DNA of 64,000 nucleotides from Desulfofundulus luciae (GTDB lineage: Bacteria; Bacillota; Desulfotomaculia; Desulfotomaculales; Desulfovirgulaceae), in NCBI RefSeq assembly GCF_030813795.1, contig NZ_JAUSUX010000003.1:62001-126000 (forward strand). Direction: 5' to 3'. A model generated the notes under the pieces. The model ran no database searches. It was given only the letters and a program-made list of their open reading frames with translations, and had not been told where the DNA came from. Made by a program: the position numbers and the translations under genes. This document shows positions 35,313 through 45,521 of the stretch, piece after piece. Each line of letters begins with the position of its first letter. Positions within the stretch are counted from its first letter, which is position 1.

Positions 35313-37748
35313 ATGGAGCCGGTAGTACGAATCTTACCATTGCTGCCGTTAAGGGGCATTCTGGTATTTCCCTACATGGTCATCCACCTCGACGTGGGTA
35401 GGGAAAAGTCGGTGCAGGCCATTGAGCAGGCCATGATGAACGACCGCATTATTTTTCTGGCTACCCAGAAGGAAGCCCAGACCGACGATCCCGGCCTTGA
35501 TGACATATACCGGATTGGTAGCGTAGCCGAGGTGAAACAGCTTCTCAAGTTGCCCGGTGGTACCATCCGGGTTCTGGTAGAAGGTCTTGCCCGGGGCCAT
35601 ATCAGGCGTTACCTGGCCCATGAACCTTTCTTTAAGGTAGAAGTGGAACAATATAACGAAGATTTTATCAAAACCCCCGAAATTGAGGCGTTGATGCGCA
35701 ACCTGGTTTACCAGTTCGAGCAATACGTGAAACTCTCCAAGCGCATCCCGCCGGAAACGGTGGTTTCCGTGGTCAACCTGGAGGAACCGGGACGGCTGGC
35801 CGATATCGTTGCCTCCCACCTGCCCCTGCGCATAGAGGAAAAACAGCAGGTGCTGGAAGCTGTGGACATTGTCAAACGGCTGGAGAAGCTGTGCTCCCTG
35901 GTGGCCAGGGAACTGGAGATCGTGGAACTGGAGCGCAAGATCAATATCCGTGTACGCAAGCAAATGGAGAAAACCCAGAAGGAATACTACCTGCGGGAGC
36001 AGATGAAGGCCATTCAGCGGGAACTGGGTGAAAAGGACGAGCGCGTGGCGGAGGGTGAGGAATACCGGGAGAAAATTGCCGAAGCCAAGCTGCCCAAGGA
36101 AGTGGAAGAAAAGGCCCTCAAGGAGGTGGAGCGCCTGGAAAAAATGCCGCCCATGGCGGCGGAATCGGCGGTTATTCGCAATTACCTGGACTGGTTGCTG
36201 GCGCTGCCCTGGAGCAAGAGCACCCGGGACCGGCTGGATATCAAGGCTGCCGAAGCCATCCTGGAAGAAGACCATTATGGCCTCACCGAGGTCAAGGAGC
36301 GGATCCTGGAGTACCTGGCCATCCGCAAGCTGGCCAAGAAAATGAAGGGACCTATTTTGTGTTTCGTCGGCCCGCCGGGGGTTGGCAAGACCTCCCTGGG
36401 CCGTTCCATTGCCCGGGCCCTTGAGCGCAAATTTGTGCGCATTTCCCTGGGCGGTGTGCGGGATGAAGCGGAAATCCGCGGTCACCGCCGCACATACGTG
36501 GGTGCGTTGCCGGGCAGGATAATCCAGGGAATGCGTAACGCCGGTTCCAAAAACCCCGTATTCCTGCTGGATGAAATTGATAAGATGAGCATGGACTTCC
36601 GGGGCGATCCATCGGCGGCCCTGCTGGAAGTGCTGGACCCGGAGCAAAACAACAGCTTCAGCGACCATTACATTGAAGTGCCTTTTGACCTTTCCAATGT
36701 AATGTTCATCACCACGGCCAACGTCCAGCACAGTATCCCGCGGCCCCTTTTGGACCGCATGGAAGTAATCCAGATTTCCGGTTACACGGAGGAGGAAAAG
36801 GTACAAATAGCCATAAGGCATTTGATACCCAAACAGATGAAGGAACACGGTCTCACTCGTGAGATGTTCAGCATTTCGGAAAAAGCCATTCGCCGGGTTA
36901 TCCGGGAGTACACCCGGGAAAGCGGCGTGCGTAACCTGGAGCGGCAGATTGCCACCCTTTGCCGCAAGGCTGCCCGGCAGATCGTGGCGGAGGAAACGAA
37001 GAAAGTTCGCGTTACCGTGCAAAACCTGGAGCACTTCCTGGGAACGCCCAAGTTCCGCTACGGGGTGGCCGAACAGGAAGATCAGGTGGGCGTGGCCACC
37101 GGCCTGGCCTGGACCGAGGTTGGGGGCGACACCCTGGCCATCGAGGTTACCATTTACCGGGGTACCGGCCGACTTACTTTAACGGGTAAACTGGGTGAAG
37201 TAATGAAGGAATCCGCCCAGGCCAGTTACAGCTATGTGCGCAGCCGGGCGGCCCAGTTGGGCGTGGATGAAGAAGTGTTTGACAAACACGATATCCACAT
37301 CCACGTTCCGGAGGGGGCCATCCCCAAAGACGGGCCTTCGGCCGGCATTACCATGGCCTGCGCCCTGGCTTCGGCCTTCACGGGGCGCAAGGTGCGCCAT
37401 GATGTGGCCATGACCGGGGAGATTACCTTAAGGGGGCGCGTGCTGCCCGTGGGCGGCATCAAGGAAAAGGTGCTGGCCGCCCACCGGGCGGGTATCACCA
37501 CGGTGATCTTGCCCAAGGATAACCGCAAGGAGCTGGACGATATCCCTCCCAACGTAAGGAACAAGATGCAGTTCATCCAGGTGGAGCACATGGATGAAGT
37601 CCTGGAGGTAGCCCTTTTAGAAAAGGAGCAGGAGCACGAAGCTACTGAACTGGGTTCCCCTTCCGGGGAGGTTCCCGAGGTTTCCTACCAGCCCGTGATA
37701 CCGGTTAAGGAGGATCCCGCCGCGATCCATGAACATCGTTTCTGCTGA
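35313..37748 (+). CDS. lon: ATP-dependent protease La
   Basis: Cytosolic AAA+ serine protease, hexameric, which degrades misfolded and regulatory proteins. N-terminal substrate domain ([19 protein letters not shown]), coiled linker, Walker A GPPGVGKT, Walker [11 protein letters not shown], Ser in DGPSAGIT and Lys in [15 protein letters not shown]. 811 residues, normal. ATG at 35313 with AAAAGGAGGT in front; a longer frame from 35268 is not used. Followed by ysxC with a 20-base overlap, a conserved order (lon-ysxC). Confidence 0.97.
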   Translation: MEPVVRILPLLPLRGILVFPYMVIHLDVGREKSVQAIEQAMMNDRIIFLATQKEAQTDDPGLDDIYRIGSVAEVKQLLKLPGGTIRVLVEGLARGHIRRYLAHEPFFKVEVEQYNEDFIKTPEIEALMRNLVYQFEQYVKLSKRIPPETVVSVVNLEEPGRLADIVASHLPLRIEEKQQVLEAVDIVKRLEKLCSLVARELEIVELERKINIRVRKQMEKTQKEYYLREQMKAIQRELGEKDERVAEGEEYREKIAEAKLPKEVEEKALKEVERLEKMPPMAAESAVIRNYLDWLLALPWSKSTRDRLDIKAAEAILEEDHYGLTEVKERILEYLAIRKLAKKMKGPILCFVGPPGVGKTSLGRSIARALERKFVRISLGGVRDEAEIRGHRRTYVGALPGRIIQGMRNAGSKNPVFLLDEIDKMSMDFRGDPSAALLEVLDPEQNNSFSDHYIEVPFDLSNVMFITTANVQHSIPRPLLDRMEVIQISGYTEEEKVQIAIRHLIPKQMKEHGLTREMFSISEKAIRRVIREYTRESGVRNLERQIATLCRKAARQIVAEETKKVRVTVQNLEHFLGTPKFRYGVAEQEDQVGVATGLAWTEVGGDTLAIEVTIYRGTGRLTLTGKLGEVMKESAQASYSYVRSRAAQLGVDEEVFDKHDIHIHVPEGAIPKDGPSAGITMACALASAFTGRKVRHDVAMTGEITLRGRVLPVGGIKEKVLAAHRAGITTVILPKDNRKELDDIPPNVRNKMQFIQVEHMDEVLEVALLEKEQEHEATELGSPSGEVPEVSYQPVIPVKEDPAAIHEHRFC

Positions 37749-38313
37749 GTTTGTTAAAAGCATAACTGAGCTGGACCGGTGCCCGGCCGGGGGCAGGCCC
37801 GAGGTGGCCCTGGCCGGGCGCTCCAATGTAGGGAAGTCGTCCCTGTTGAACTGCCTGGTCAACCGCCGGAATTTAGCCCGCACCAGCAATACCCCGGGCA
37901 GGACCCGTACCCTGAATTTTTACCTGATCAACAACCGGTTTTACCTGGTGGACCTGCCCGGGTACGGCTACGCCCGGGTGCCGGAAAAAATGCGGGCCAA
38001 CTGGGGACCCCTGATTGAGGGCTACCTGTCCCGCCGCCCGGAGCTGCGGGGTGTTATCCAGATCGTAGATCTCCGTCACCCTCCCACCGCCCAGGACGTA
38101 CAGCTGTACCAGTGGCTTAAATATCACCACCTGCCCGCAGTGGTGGTGGCCACCAAGGCGGACAAGCTTTCAAAAAGCCAGGGCCTGCGGCAGTTGCAGG
38201 TAGTCCGGCAGACCCTGGGCTTAACCGGGGAGGACCTCCTGATTAAATTTTCCGCCCGCACCCGTGAAGGGCGGGACGAGCTCTGGCGCGTCATCGGAGA
38301 GTGGGTAAATTAA
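37729..38313 (+). CDS. ysxC: Ribosome-biogenesis GTPase YsxC/EngB
   Basis: Essential GTPase needed for large-subunit assembly. G1 [10 protein letters not shown]2 Thr in SNTPGRTR, G3 DLPGYGYA, G4 TKADK, G5 FSARTREG. 194 residues, usual length. The ATG lies inside the end of lon; the nearest ribosome site (AAGGAGG) is about 15 bases away, so translation probably depends on coupling. Its stop overlaps the convergent minus-strand gene by four bases. Confidence 0.96.
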   Translation: MNIVSAEFVKSITELDRCPAGGRPEVALAGRSNVGKSSLLNCLVNRRNLARTSNTPGRTRTLNFYLINNRFYLVDLPGYGYARVPEKMRANWGPLIEGYLSRRPELRGVIQIVDLRHPPTAQDVQLYQWLKYHHLPAVVVATKADKLSKSQGLRQLQVVRQTLGLTGEDLLIKFSARTREGRDELWRVIGEWVN

Positions 38314-39383
38314 ATCTTTAAACGTTCAAACCAGCGCGGTTTTTCCTTTTCCGGAACGTACTCCACCGTTTCCACGGCTTTTTGGGCAAACCGGTTGTTT
38401 ATCATTTGTTCCGGGGGAATCCTTCTGGCTATTTCCCGGGATTGGTCCAGCAGATCCATGAGATAGTTGTACCTTTCGGGGTCGATGACCGGGTTGGTGG
38501 CCCAGGTTTCCTGGGTTCGATAGCGCTCAATGGCCCTTATGAGCAGGTTCTCGTTCATATCCCTAAAAAAGGGGCTGACCACCCGGGCGGCCTCGCGGGT
38601 GCTGTGATGGGCCAGCCAGAGCTGGGCTTTATATACGGCATTGGTAAAACGCTGCATGGCAATGGGGTTCCGGCGGATGAAATCCGTCCTGGCCACGTAA
38701 ACCGCCGCCGGCAGGGGTCCTGCTTCTCTGCCCAGGGAAACCACCACCCGGCCCACCCCCGCGTTTTCCACTATTGAGGCCTGTGGTTCGGCCAGGATGA
38801 TAAAATCCCCCGACCCTGCTGAAAAGGCACCTATGCGTAAAGACGCCGGAATGTTGGTATAAAGGGTTACCTCCCGGTAGGGGGCGATGTTGTTTTGCCT
38901 TAAAAGCCCCTCTAAAAGTACCGTTTCAATGCTTTCCGGCCAGCCGGCAATGACGGTCTTTTCTTTTAAGCCGGCCCATGCAAAGGAGTTGTTTGCTTTG
39001 CGGGCCAGCAGGAAATGGCTGTCCCGCCGGGTCAGCGCGGCAAAGGCTACCACGTCGTCCAGCAATCCATCTGCCCTGCTGTAGATGGCCTGTTCCAGGC
39101 CGACCAGAGCTACGTCAGCCCGTTCCCCGGCCAGGGCGGGCAGCAGCAGTGTTTGTTCATTGGCGGTATTTTCCAGAACCACTTCCAGCCCCTGCTCCTT
39201 GAAAAAACCCAGGGCCAGGGCTATGTAATGGGGCAGGTGGTAAACCGAGCGCGGCCCTTCCATTAGCCGTATGATGTTGGTTTCCGGTTGGGGTTGGCTA
39301 AACCTTTTGATAATTATGGCACCCGCCGCCAGGGTCAGGCTCAAGAGCAGCAATAGCACCAGCAACCACCTGGGCCTACCCAT
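38310..39383 (-). CDS. Orphan ABC-type substrate-binding protein (NMT1/SsuA-like)
   Basis: Exported periplasmic-binding-protein fold of the NMT1/THI5/TauA-SsuA group, which binds pyrimidine precursors, sulfonates or nitrate. The N-terminus has one hydrophobic helix (about 5-25) with no lipobox Cys, so it is anchored or cleaved rather than a lipoprotein. Family features: [20 protein letters not shown] and [13 protein letters not shown], the ligand-cleft opening. No ATPase or permease gene is adjacent. ATG at 39383 with GGGGGTG in front; the TTG at 39398 is inferior. Convergent with ysxC, sharing four bases. Confidence 0.75.
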   Translation of the reverse strand: MGRPRWLLVLLLLLSLTLAAGAIIIKRFSQPQPETNIIRLMEGPRSVYHLPHYIALALGFFKEQGLEVVLENTANEQTLLLPALAGERADVALVGLEQAIYSRADGLLDDVVAFAALTRRDSHFLLARKANNSFAWAGLKEKTVIAGWPESIETVLLEGLLRQNNIAPYREVTLYTNIPASLRIGAFSAGSGDFIILAEPQASIVENAGVGRVVVSLGREAGPLPAAVYVARTDFIRRNPIAMQRFTNAVYKAQLWLAHHSTREAARVVSPFFRDMNENLLIRAIERYRTQETWATNPVIDPERYNYLMDLLDQSREIARRIPPEQMINNRFAQKAVETVEYVPEKEKPRWFERLKI

Positions 39384-39475
39384 TTTTAACACCCCCAAAT
39401 CTCCACGGCTTCTTTTTCCCTTTAACTATCTCTATTTGGTTATTAGCATTTCATGCCGGGAATTTATCCCGGAGG

Positions 39476-39504
39476 TTGCTAAAAAGCGGGGATCACATTA
39501 TAAT
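39476..39504 (+). promoter_or_regulatory. Strong sigma-A promoter of valS
   Basis: TTGCTA (39476-39481), 17-base spacer, TATAAT (39499-39504). The valS start is 30 bases downstream, leaving no room for a T-box leader. A dyad CCGGGA/TCCCGG lies just upstream at 39456-39472. Confidence 0.8.
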
Positions 39505-39534
39505 GGTTCACAGATTACAGGGAGGAGAGGCATT

Positions 39535-42186
39535 ATGACGCAATTTGACATGCCCACCACTTATGATCCCCGGACCGTGGAGGAAAAGTGGTACCGCTAC
39601 TGGGAAGAAAATAAATTCTTTCATGCCCGGGTTGATGCCCGGGAGCCTTTTTCCATTGTCATGCCCCCGCCAAATGTTACCGGGCAACTGCACATGGGGC
39701 ATGCCCTGGATAATACTTTGCAAGACATTCTCACCCGCTGGCGCCGCATGCAGGGCTACAACACCCTGTGGCTTCCCGGCACCGATCATGCGGGTATTGC
39801 CACTCAGGCCAGGGTGGAAGAACAACTGGCCAAAGAGGGCAAAAGCAAATATGACCTGGGCCGGGAGAAGTTCTTAGAGCGGGTCTGGGCCTGGAAAGAG
39901 CGGTACGGCGGGCGCATAACGCACCAGTTGCGCCGCCTGGGGGCCTCCTGCGACTGGGACCGGGAGCGTTTTACCATGGATGAAGGATGCTCCGGGGCGG
40001 TCAAAGAGGTTTTCCTGCGGCTTTACGAACAGGGTCTCATTTACCGGGATTATTACATCGTCAACTGGTGCCCCCGCTGCCAAACCACCATTTCCGACAT
40101 TGAAGTGGAGCACCTGGACAAGCCCGGGCAGCTCTATTACATCAAATACCCCACCAGGGACGGTCGTGATGCCATTACCGTAGCCACCACCCGGCCGGAA
40201 ACCATGCTGGGGGACGTGGCCGTGGCCGTTCACCCCGGGGACGAACGCTACCGGCACCTGGTGGGCAAAACCCTGGTCCTGCCCCTTTTGGGCCGGGAAA
40301 TGCCTGTCATTGCCGATGAATATGTGGACCCCTCCTTTGGCACCGGGGCGGTGAAGATTACCCCCGCCCACGATCCCAACGACTTTGAGGTGGGGCGGCG
40401 ACACAACCTGCCCCAGGTGCGGGTGATCAACAAGGATGCGGTGATGAATGATGAGGCCGGCCCTTACCGGGGCCTGGACCGCTGGGAGTGCCGCAAAAGG
40501 ATCATCAAGGATTTAAAAGAGCAAGGTTACCTGGTAAAAATAGAAGACCATAATCACGCCGTGGGGCACTGTTACCGCTGCAACACGGTGATTGAGCCCA
40601 TGCTTTCCCGCCAGTGGTTTGTGCGCATGAAACCCCTGGCCGAACCGGCCATCCGGGCGGTAAAGGAAGGCCGCATCCGCTTCGTGCCGGAACGCTTCAC
40701 GAAAATTTACCTGAACTGGATGGAAAACATCCGGGACTGGTGCATTTCCCGGCAGCTCTGGTGGGGCCATCGCATCCCGGTGTGGTACTGCCGGGACTGT
40801 GAGGAGGTCATCGCGGCCAAGGAACCGCCCCGGAAATGCACCCGCTGCGGCTCAAGCCGGTTGGAGCAGGATCCCGACGTGCTGGACACCTGGTTTTCTT
40901 CGGCCCTGTGGCCCTTTTCCACCCTGGGCTGGCCGGAAAAGACGCCGGAGCTGGATTATTATTATCCCACTTCCGTGCTGGTGACGGGCCGGGACATCAT
41001 CTTCTTCTGGGTGGCCCGGATGATTGTGAGCGGCCTTCATTTCATGCAGGAAGTGCCCTTCCGGGAAGTGTTTATCCACGGCCTGGTGCTGGACGCCCTG
41101 GGGCGCAAGATGAGCAAGTCCCTGGGCAACGGGGTGGACCCCATTGACGTTATTGAAAGCCACGGCGCGGACAGCCTGCGCTTCATGCTGGTTACCGGGA
41201 ATACGCCCGGCAACGACCTGCGCTTTCACTTTGAGCGCCTGGATGGGGCAAGGAACTTTGCCAACAAGATCTGGAATGCTTCCCGCTTTGCCCTGATGAA
41301 CCTCCAGGATTACGACCCGGCCTCCGCCCCGGGAAGGGAAGCGCATACCCTGGCCGACCGCTGGATCTTGAGCCGCTACCAGGTCTGCGTTCAGGAAGTG
41401 ACCAGGTTCCTGGAATCCTATGAGCTGGGAGAAGCCGCCCGGGTCATCTACGAGTTCATCTGGGATGAGTTCTGTGACTGGTATATCGAGCTGGTTAAAC
41501 CCCGGCTTTATCGTGCCAAAGACGGTAGAGACCGGGCCTGCGCCCAGGATGTGCTGGCCCGGGTGCTGCGGGGAGCCATGGAGTTGCTCCATCCCTTTAT
41601 GCCCTTCATCACCGAGGAAATCTGGCAGCGCCTGCCCCACGAAGGGCCCACGGTGATGCAGGCCCCCTGGCCGGCCTACCAACCCGGGTTGCGGGATGAA
41701 AAGGCCGAGGCCGAGATGGCGGTGCTTATGGAGGTAATCCGGTCCATCCGCCACATCAGGAGCGAAATGAATGTTCCCCCGGGCAAGACGGCCGACGTCA
41801 TCCTGGTTGTAACTGACGGCGATACCCGGGATTTGATCCAGAAGTGGCCCGGTTACATCCAGGGGCTGGCCCGCTGCCGGGTGCAGGTGAAACCTGAACT
41901 GGACCAGGTTCCCCCGCAGGCCGCCCACGGGGTGGCCCGGGGGGTGGAGATTTATGTGCCCCTGGCCGGGCTCATCGACATTGACCGGGAGCTGGCCCGC
42001 CTGAAAAAGGAACTGGCCGCAGTGGAAAAGGAGCTCAAGAGAGTGGAAGGTAAGCTGGGGAACGAAAGTTTCCTGGCCAAAGCGCCGGCGGAAGTGGTGG
42101 AAAAGGAACGGGCCAGGGAGAAAGAGCTGGCCGAGAAGGTGTCAGCCATCCGGGAACGTCTGGCGGTGCTTGGAAACAAAAATTAA
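39535..42186 (+). CDS. valS: Valyl-tRNA synthetase
   Basis: Class I synthetase that charges tRNA-Val and edits mischarged threonine. HIGH-type motif [15 protein letters not shown] motif [14 protein letters not shown]1 editing domain (about 190-340, with [10 protein letters not shown]), zinc-finger-like cysteines (CPRC, CYRC, CRDC, CTRC), anticodon-binding domain and a C-terminal coiled coil ([20 protein letters not shown]). 883 residues. ATG at 39535 after GGAGGAGAGG; the longer upstream frame overlaps another gene and is not used. A terminator follows. Confidence 0.97.
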   Translation: MTQFDMPTTYDPRTVEEKWYRYWEENKFFHARVDAREPFSIVMPPPNVTGQLHMGHALDNTLQDILTRWRRMQGYNTLWLPGTDHAGIATQARVEEQLAKEGKSKYDLGREKFLERVWAWKERYGGRITHQLRRLGASCDWDRERFTMDEGCSGAVKEVFLRLYEQGLIYRDYYIVNWCPRCQTTISDIEVEHLDKPGQLYYIKYPTRDGRDAITVATTRPETMLGDVAVAVHPGDERYRHLVGKTLVLPLLGREMPVIADEYVDPSFGTGAVKITPAHDPNDFEVGRRHNLPQVRVINKDAVMNDEAGPYRGLDRWECRKRIIKDLKEQGYLVKIEDHNHAVGHCYRCNTVIEPMLSRQWFVRMKPLAEPAIRAVKEGRIRFVPERFTKIYLNWMENIRDWCISRQLWWGHRIPVWYCRDCEEVIAAKEPPRKCTRCGSSRLEQDPDVLDTWFSSALWPFSTLGWPEKTPELDYYYPTSVLVTGRDIIFFWVARMIVSGLHFMQEVPFREVFIHGLVLDALGRKMSKSLGNGVDPIDVIESHGADSLRFMLVTGNTPGNDLRFHFERLDGARNFANKIWNASRFALMNLQDYDPASAPGREAHTLADRWILSRYQVCVQEVTRFLESYELGEAARVIYEFIWDEFCDWYIELVKPRLYRAKDGRDRACAQDVLARVLRGAMELLHPFMPFITEEIWQRLPHEGPTVMQAPWPAYQPGLRDEKAEAEMAVLMEVIRSIRHIRSEMNVPPGKTADVILVVTDGDTRDLIQKWPGYIQGLARCRVQVKPELDQVPPQAAHGVARGVEIYVPLAGLIDIDRELARLKKELAAVEKELKRVEGKLGNESFLAKAPAEVVEKERAREKELAEKVSAIRERLAVLGNKN

Positions 42187-42232
42187 TCTAACCCGTGTTT
42201 TTCCGGGTATATTTAGTAAGTTATGGAAAATA

Positions 42233-42262
42233 AACCGGGAAAAAGCTCCCGGTTCTTTTTTT
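42233..42262 (+). terminator. Terminator after valS
   Basis: AACCGGGA (42233-42240) pairs with TCCCGGTT (42247-42254), then CTTTTTTT. Confidence 0.88.
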
Positions 42263-42343
42263 ACACCTGCCCCGGGCGCGTAGGAATTTTAAAGAAGAGC
42301 GCCGTATTTTTTAAAAGCACATTCTTTGTTTGGGGTGACAGCG

Positions 42344-43705
42344 GTGCAGTATGATGAAGCCATGACCTACCTGCAGAACCTGACCAAATTCGGTATAAAT
42401 TTCGGCCTGGGGCGCATCAAGGAACTGTTGCGCCGGCTGGGGGATCCCCAGGAAAAGCTAAAGGTGGTGCATATCGGGGGCACCAACGGCAAGGGTTCCA
42501 CCACCGCCATGGTGGCTTCGGTCCTCACAGCCGCCGGTTATCGCACGGGCACTTTTACCTCGCCCCACCTGCATTCCTATACGGAACGGTATCAAATTGA
42601 CGGGGAGCAAATCTCCCGCCGGCGGGTGGCCTTGTTGATCGACCAATTGAAGCCCCACCTGGAAGCCATGGTGGCGCAAGGTTTCGAGCATCCCACCGAG
42701 TTTGAGGTCAGCACCGCCATGGCCTTCAAATATTTTTACGAAGAAGGGGTGGATTTCTTAATCCTGGAGGTGGGGCTGGGGGGGGCCATTGATTCCACCA
42801 ATGTGGTGGAAAGGCCTTTGGTTACGGTAATCACCAACGTATCCATGGACCACATGGATTACCTGGGCCGGACCATCAGGGAGATTGCCACTGTCAAAGC
42901 CGGAATTATCAAGCCCGGGGTGCCCCTGGTAACGGCCTGCCGGGGGGAAGCCCTGGAAGTGGTGGCCCAGTTTTGCCGGGAGAAGGGTTCGCCCATGGTG
43001 CTGGTGGAATCCGGCGGCGGGGCTGGGCTTAACGAGGGAATTTCCTGCCGCACCGTTTTGTGGGAAGCAGCCGCGGGCGGGCTTGATCAGGGCGGGCAGT
43101 ACCTTGCAGTGCACGGCCTGCGCCGCACCTACCGGGATCTCTTTATTCCCCTCCTGGGGCGGCATCAGCTGGTGAATGCCGCCGGGGCGGTGGCGGTGGT
43201 GGAATTGTTGATGGCGCAGGGGTTTGCCGTTCCGGAGGAAGCCCTGTACCGGGGCCTGGCCGTGGTCCGCTGGCCGGCCCGGCTGGAGGTTGTCTTGAGC
43301 CGGCCCCTGGTGCTCCTGGACGGTGCCCATAACTACGACGGCGCCCGCAGCCTGGCTAAAGCACTGGACGATTACTTCCCCGGCAAGCAGGTGGTGCTGG
43401 TCATCGGAATGCTGGGGGATAAAGAGCGGGGCCGGGTGGTGGCTGAGCTGGCCCCCCGGGCCCGGGCGGTGGTGGTTACCCGGCCCAACAGCCCCCGGGC
43501 CGGCGACTGGCAGCGCCTGGCCGAGGAGGCCCGAAAATATGTACCCGAGGTCTACATCATCGAGTCCGTTCCCGAAGCCGTGGAGTGTGCCTTATCTCTG
43601 GCCCGGGCAAATGAGCTGGTTTGTATTACCGGTTCACTGTACATGGTGGCCGAGGCCCGGGAGGTACTCATGGCGAAGGTGAACATGATGGCGAGCACCG
43701 GGTGA
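42344..43705 (+). CDS. folC: Folylpolyglutamate synthase / dihydrofolate synthase
   Basis: Mur-ligase-fold enzyme that adds glutamate to folates. Opening YDEAMTYLQNLTKFGINFGL and P-loop HIGGTNGKGSTTAM are diagnostic; the second conserved block is LEVGLGGAIDSTNVV and the ligase C-domain begins near LDGAHNYDGA. 453 residues from GTG 42344, which gives the usual family N-terminus; TTG 42326 is less likely. The valS-folC order is common in Firmicutes. Confidence 0.94.
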   Translation: MQYDEAMTYLQNLTKFGINFGLGRIKELLRRLGDPQEKLKVVHIGGTNGKGSTTAMVASVLTAAGYRTGTFTSPHLHSYTERYQIDGEQISRRRVALLIDQLKPHLEAMVAQGFEHPTEFEVSTAMAFKYFYEEGVDFLILEVGLGGAIDSTNVVERPLVTVITNVSMDHMDYLGRTIREIATVKAGIIKPGVPLVTACRGEALEVVAQFCREKGSPMVLVESGGGAGLNEGISCRTVLWEAAAGGLDQGGQYLAVHGLRRTYRDLFIPLLGRHQLVNAAGAVAVVELLMAQGFAVPEEALYRGLAVVRWPARLEVVLSRPLVLLDGAHNYDGARSLAKALDDYFPGKQVVLVIGMLGDKERGRVVAELAPRARAVVVTRPNSPRAGDWQRLAEEARKYVPEVYIIESVPEAVECALSLARANELVCITGSLYMVAEAREVLMAKVNMMASTG

Positions 43706-43719
43706 GCCGGTGCTTTTTC
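43694..43719 (+). terminator. Terminator overlapping the folC stop
   Basis: AGCACCGG (43694-43701) pairs with CCGGTGCT (43707-43714), then TTTT; the folC TGA lies in the loop. Confidence 0.8.
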
Positions 43720-43731
43720 ATTTGGCCGGCT

Positions 43732-43762
43732 GGATAAAACCCCCCCCGGCCAACTCATAATA
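43732..43762 (+). promoter_or_regulatory. Possible sigma-G promoter of the ger operon
   Basis: CATAATA (43756-43762) matches the sigma-G -10 pattern; GGATA (43732-43736) is a four-of-five match to the -35, but the spacer is 19 bases, one or two longer than usual. Receptor operons in Bacillus are read by sigma-G in the forespore. Confidence 0.35.
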
Positions 43763-43813
43763 CCATCTCGAAGGGGTAATTCACCATTCGCCCTATTTCC
43801 GGGAGGTGTTCCT

Positions 43814-45475
43814 TTGGTCCGCATTTTAAAAAAGTTTGCCCGGATTTTGCCCAGGGGCAACAAAAAACCCCAATCCCTCAAGGAAAGCCACACTCAATGG
43901 GAGCAAAGCTACGAAGCCGGGGAATTGAAAAAAATACCCCTCAGTTCCCGGTTAAAGGACAACCTGGCCCTTATCAAGCAAATACTGGGGAACAGCAGCG
44001 ATTTAGTTATCCGGGAGCTTCGGCTGGGTGTTGACGGGGATGTTTCCGGGGCCGTTGTTTTTATCGACGGCATGACGGACAAAGGTACGGTCAATGACAC
44101 CGTGATCAAGGGCCTGACCCTGGAGTCCCGCATGGCCGGCCTGGGGGGGAAGACGGCCGGAAATTTGTTCGCCCTGGTCCGTAATTTCATGGTTAATACG
44201 GGCTCGGTAAGGGAAGCTGCAACTGTTTTTGAACTTGTGGACGGGATTCTTTATGGTGACACTGCCGTGCTCGTTGAAGGGGAGGCCGTGGCCCTCCTGG
44301 CCACCGCTCCCGGCTGGCCGGTGCGGGGTATCGAGGAGCCCACCAGCGAAAGCGTGGTACGGGGGCCCCGGGAGGGGTTTACCGAGTTGCTGCGCACCAA
44401 CACCTCCCTCATCCGCCGCCGCCTGCGCGATCCCAACCTGGTGACCGAGAGGATCACCCTGGGAGAGCGCACCCGTACCTCCGTTGAGATAGCTTATATC
44501 AGGGGACTGGCCGATCCCCGGCTGGTGCAGGAAGTGAAGGACCGCCTTTCCCGCATCAAGGTGGACGGCATCATCGAAAGCGGCAATATCGAAGAATTAA
44601 TCGAGGACCACCCGCATTCTCCCTTTCCCCAGGTGTTCCGTACGGAACGTCCCGACCGGGTGGTAAGCATGCTTCTGGACGGGCGCGTGGCTATTATTAC
44701 CGACGGCACCCCTTTTGTGCTCGTTGTGCCGGCGGAGTTTGTCGTTTTCATGCAGTCTTCCGAGGACTACTACGAACGCTTCTTCCTGGCCACGGCCGTG
44801 CGCTGGCTTCGATACATTGCCTTTATTGCATCGTTGATATTACCTTCCCTTTACATATCCATTACCACCTTTCACCAGGAGATGATCCCCACCCGGCTGT
44901 TGATCAGCATAGCCGCATCCCGGGAAGGGGTGCCCTTCCCGGCCTTTGTGGAGGCCTTTTTGATGGAATTTACCTTTGAGGCCTTAAGGGAGGCCGGCAT
45001 CCGTCTGCCCCGGAACGTGGGCCAGGCGGTGAGCATTGTGGGTGCCCTGGTGATCGGCCAGGCAGCCGTGTCGGCCGGGGTTGTGTCCAGCCTTATGGTT
45101 ATAATCGTGGCTCTGACCGGTATCAGTTCCTTTGTGGCGCCGGTATTCAGCATGGCCATCACCATGCGCCTGTTGCGCTTCCCCATGATGGTCCTTGCGG
45201 CCACCCTGGGGATCTTCGGGGTGATGATGGGGCTTTTGGTCATCCTGGTGCACATGGCTTCCATGCGTTCCTTCGGCATCCCTTACCTGGCCCCCCTGGC
45301 CCCCCTGCACGCCAGGGATTTAAAGGATGTGATGGTGCGGGCGCCCATGTGGGCCATGGAAGCTCGCCCTTCGGAGCTGGCCAAAGAAAATTCCATCCGC
45401 CAGGCGCAGGGCATAAAACCCGCCCCACCAACCCGGAAAGGGCAAAAGGGGGACGGTGGTGGGCAGAAAAGATAA
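43814..45475 (+). CDS. gerKA: Spore germination protein GerA family, subunit A
   Basis: Membrane subunit of a germinant receptor in the inner spore membrane. A hydrophilic N-terminal half (1-300, with ELRLGVDGDVSGAVVFIDGM and the conserved GNIEELIEDHPHSPFPQ) precedes four to six membrane segments (about 330-500), including GIRLPRNVGQAVSIVGALVIG, and a hydrophilic tail. 553 residues, somewhat above 480-510 in typical members, mainly by the basic N-terminal and Pro/Gly-rich C-terminal tails. TTG start with GGGAGGTG. The GerC gene overlaps in part downstream. Numbering as GerK is by family resemblance only. Confidence 0.92.
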   Translation: MVRILKKFARILPRGNKKPQSLKESHTQWEQSYEAGELKKIPLSSRLKDNLALIKQILGNSSDLVIRELRLGVDGDVSGAVVFIDGMTDKGTVNDTVIKGLTLESRMAGLGGKTAGNLFALVRNFMVNTGSVREAATVFELVDGILYGDTAVLVEGEAVALLATAPGWPVRGIEEPTSESVVRGPREGFTELLRTNTSLIRRRLRDPNLVTERITLGERTRTSVEIAYIRGLADPRLVQEVKDRLSRIKVDGIIESGNIEELIEDHPHSPFPQVFRTERPDRVVSMLLDGRVAIITDGTPFVLVVPAEFVVFMQSSEDYYERFFLATAVRWLRYIAFIASLILPSLYISITTFHQEMIPTRLLISIAASREGVPFPAFVEAFLMEFTFEALREAGIRLPRNVGQAVSIVGALVIGQAAVSAGVVSSLMVIIVALTGISSFVAPVFSMAITMRLLRFPMMVLAATLGIFGVMMGLLVILVHMASMRSFGIPYLAPLAPLHARDLKDVMVRAPMWAMEARPSELAKENSIRQAQGIKPAPPTRKGQKGDGGGQKR

Positions 45476-45521
45476 CAGAAGCCGCACCTGTATCTTTGCC
45501 GGTTTAAAAGGTAGTGGCCAG

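Noticed and set aside
39271-39534. Upstream extension of valS
   Set aside because: Overlaps the start of the orphan binding protein on the other strand and lies upstream of the valS promoter; ATG 39535 has a strong ribosome site.
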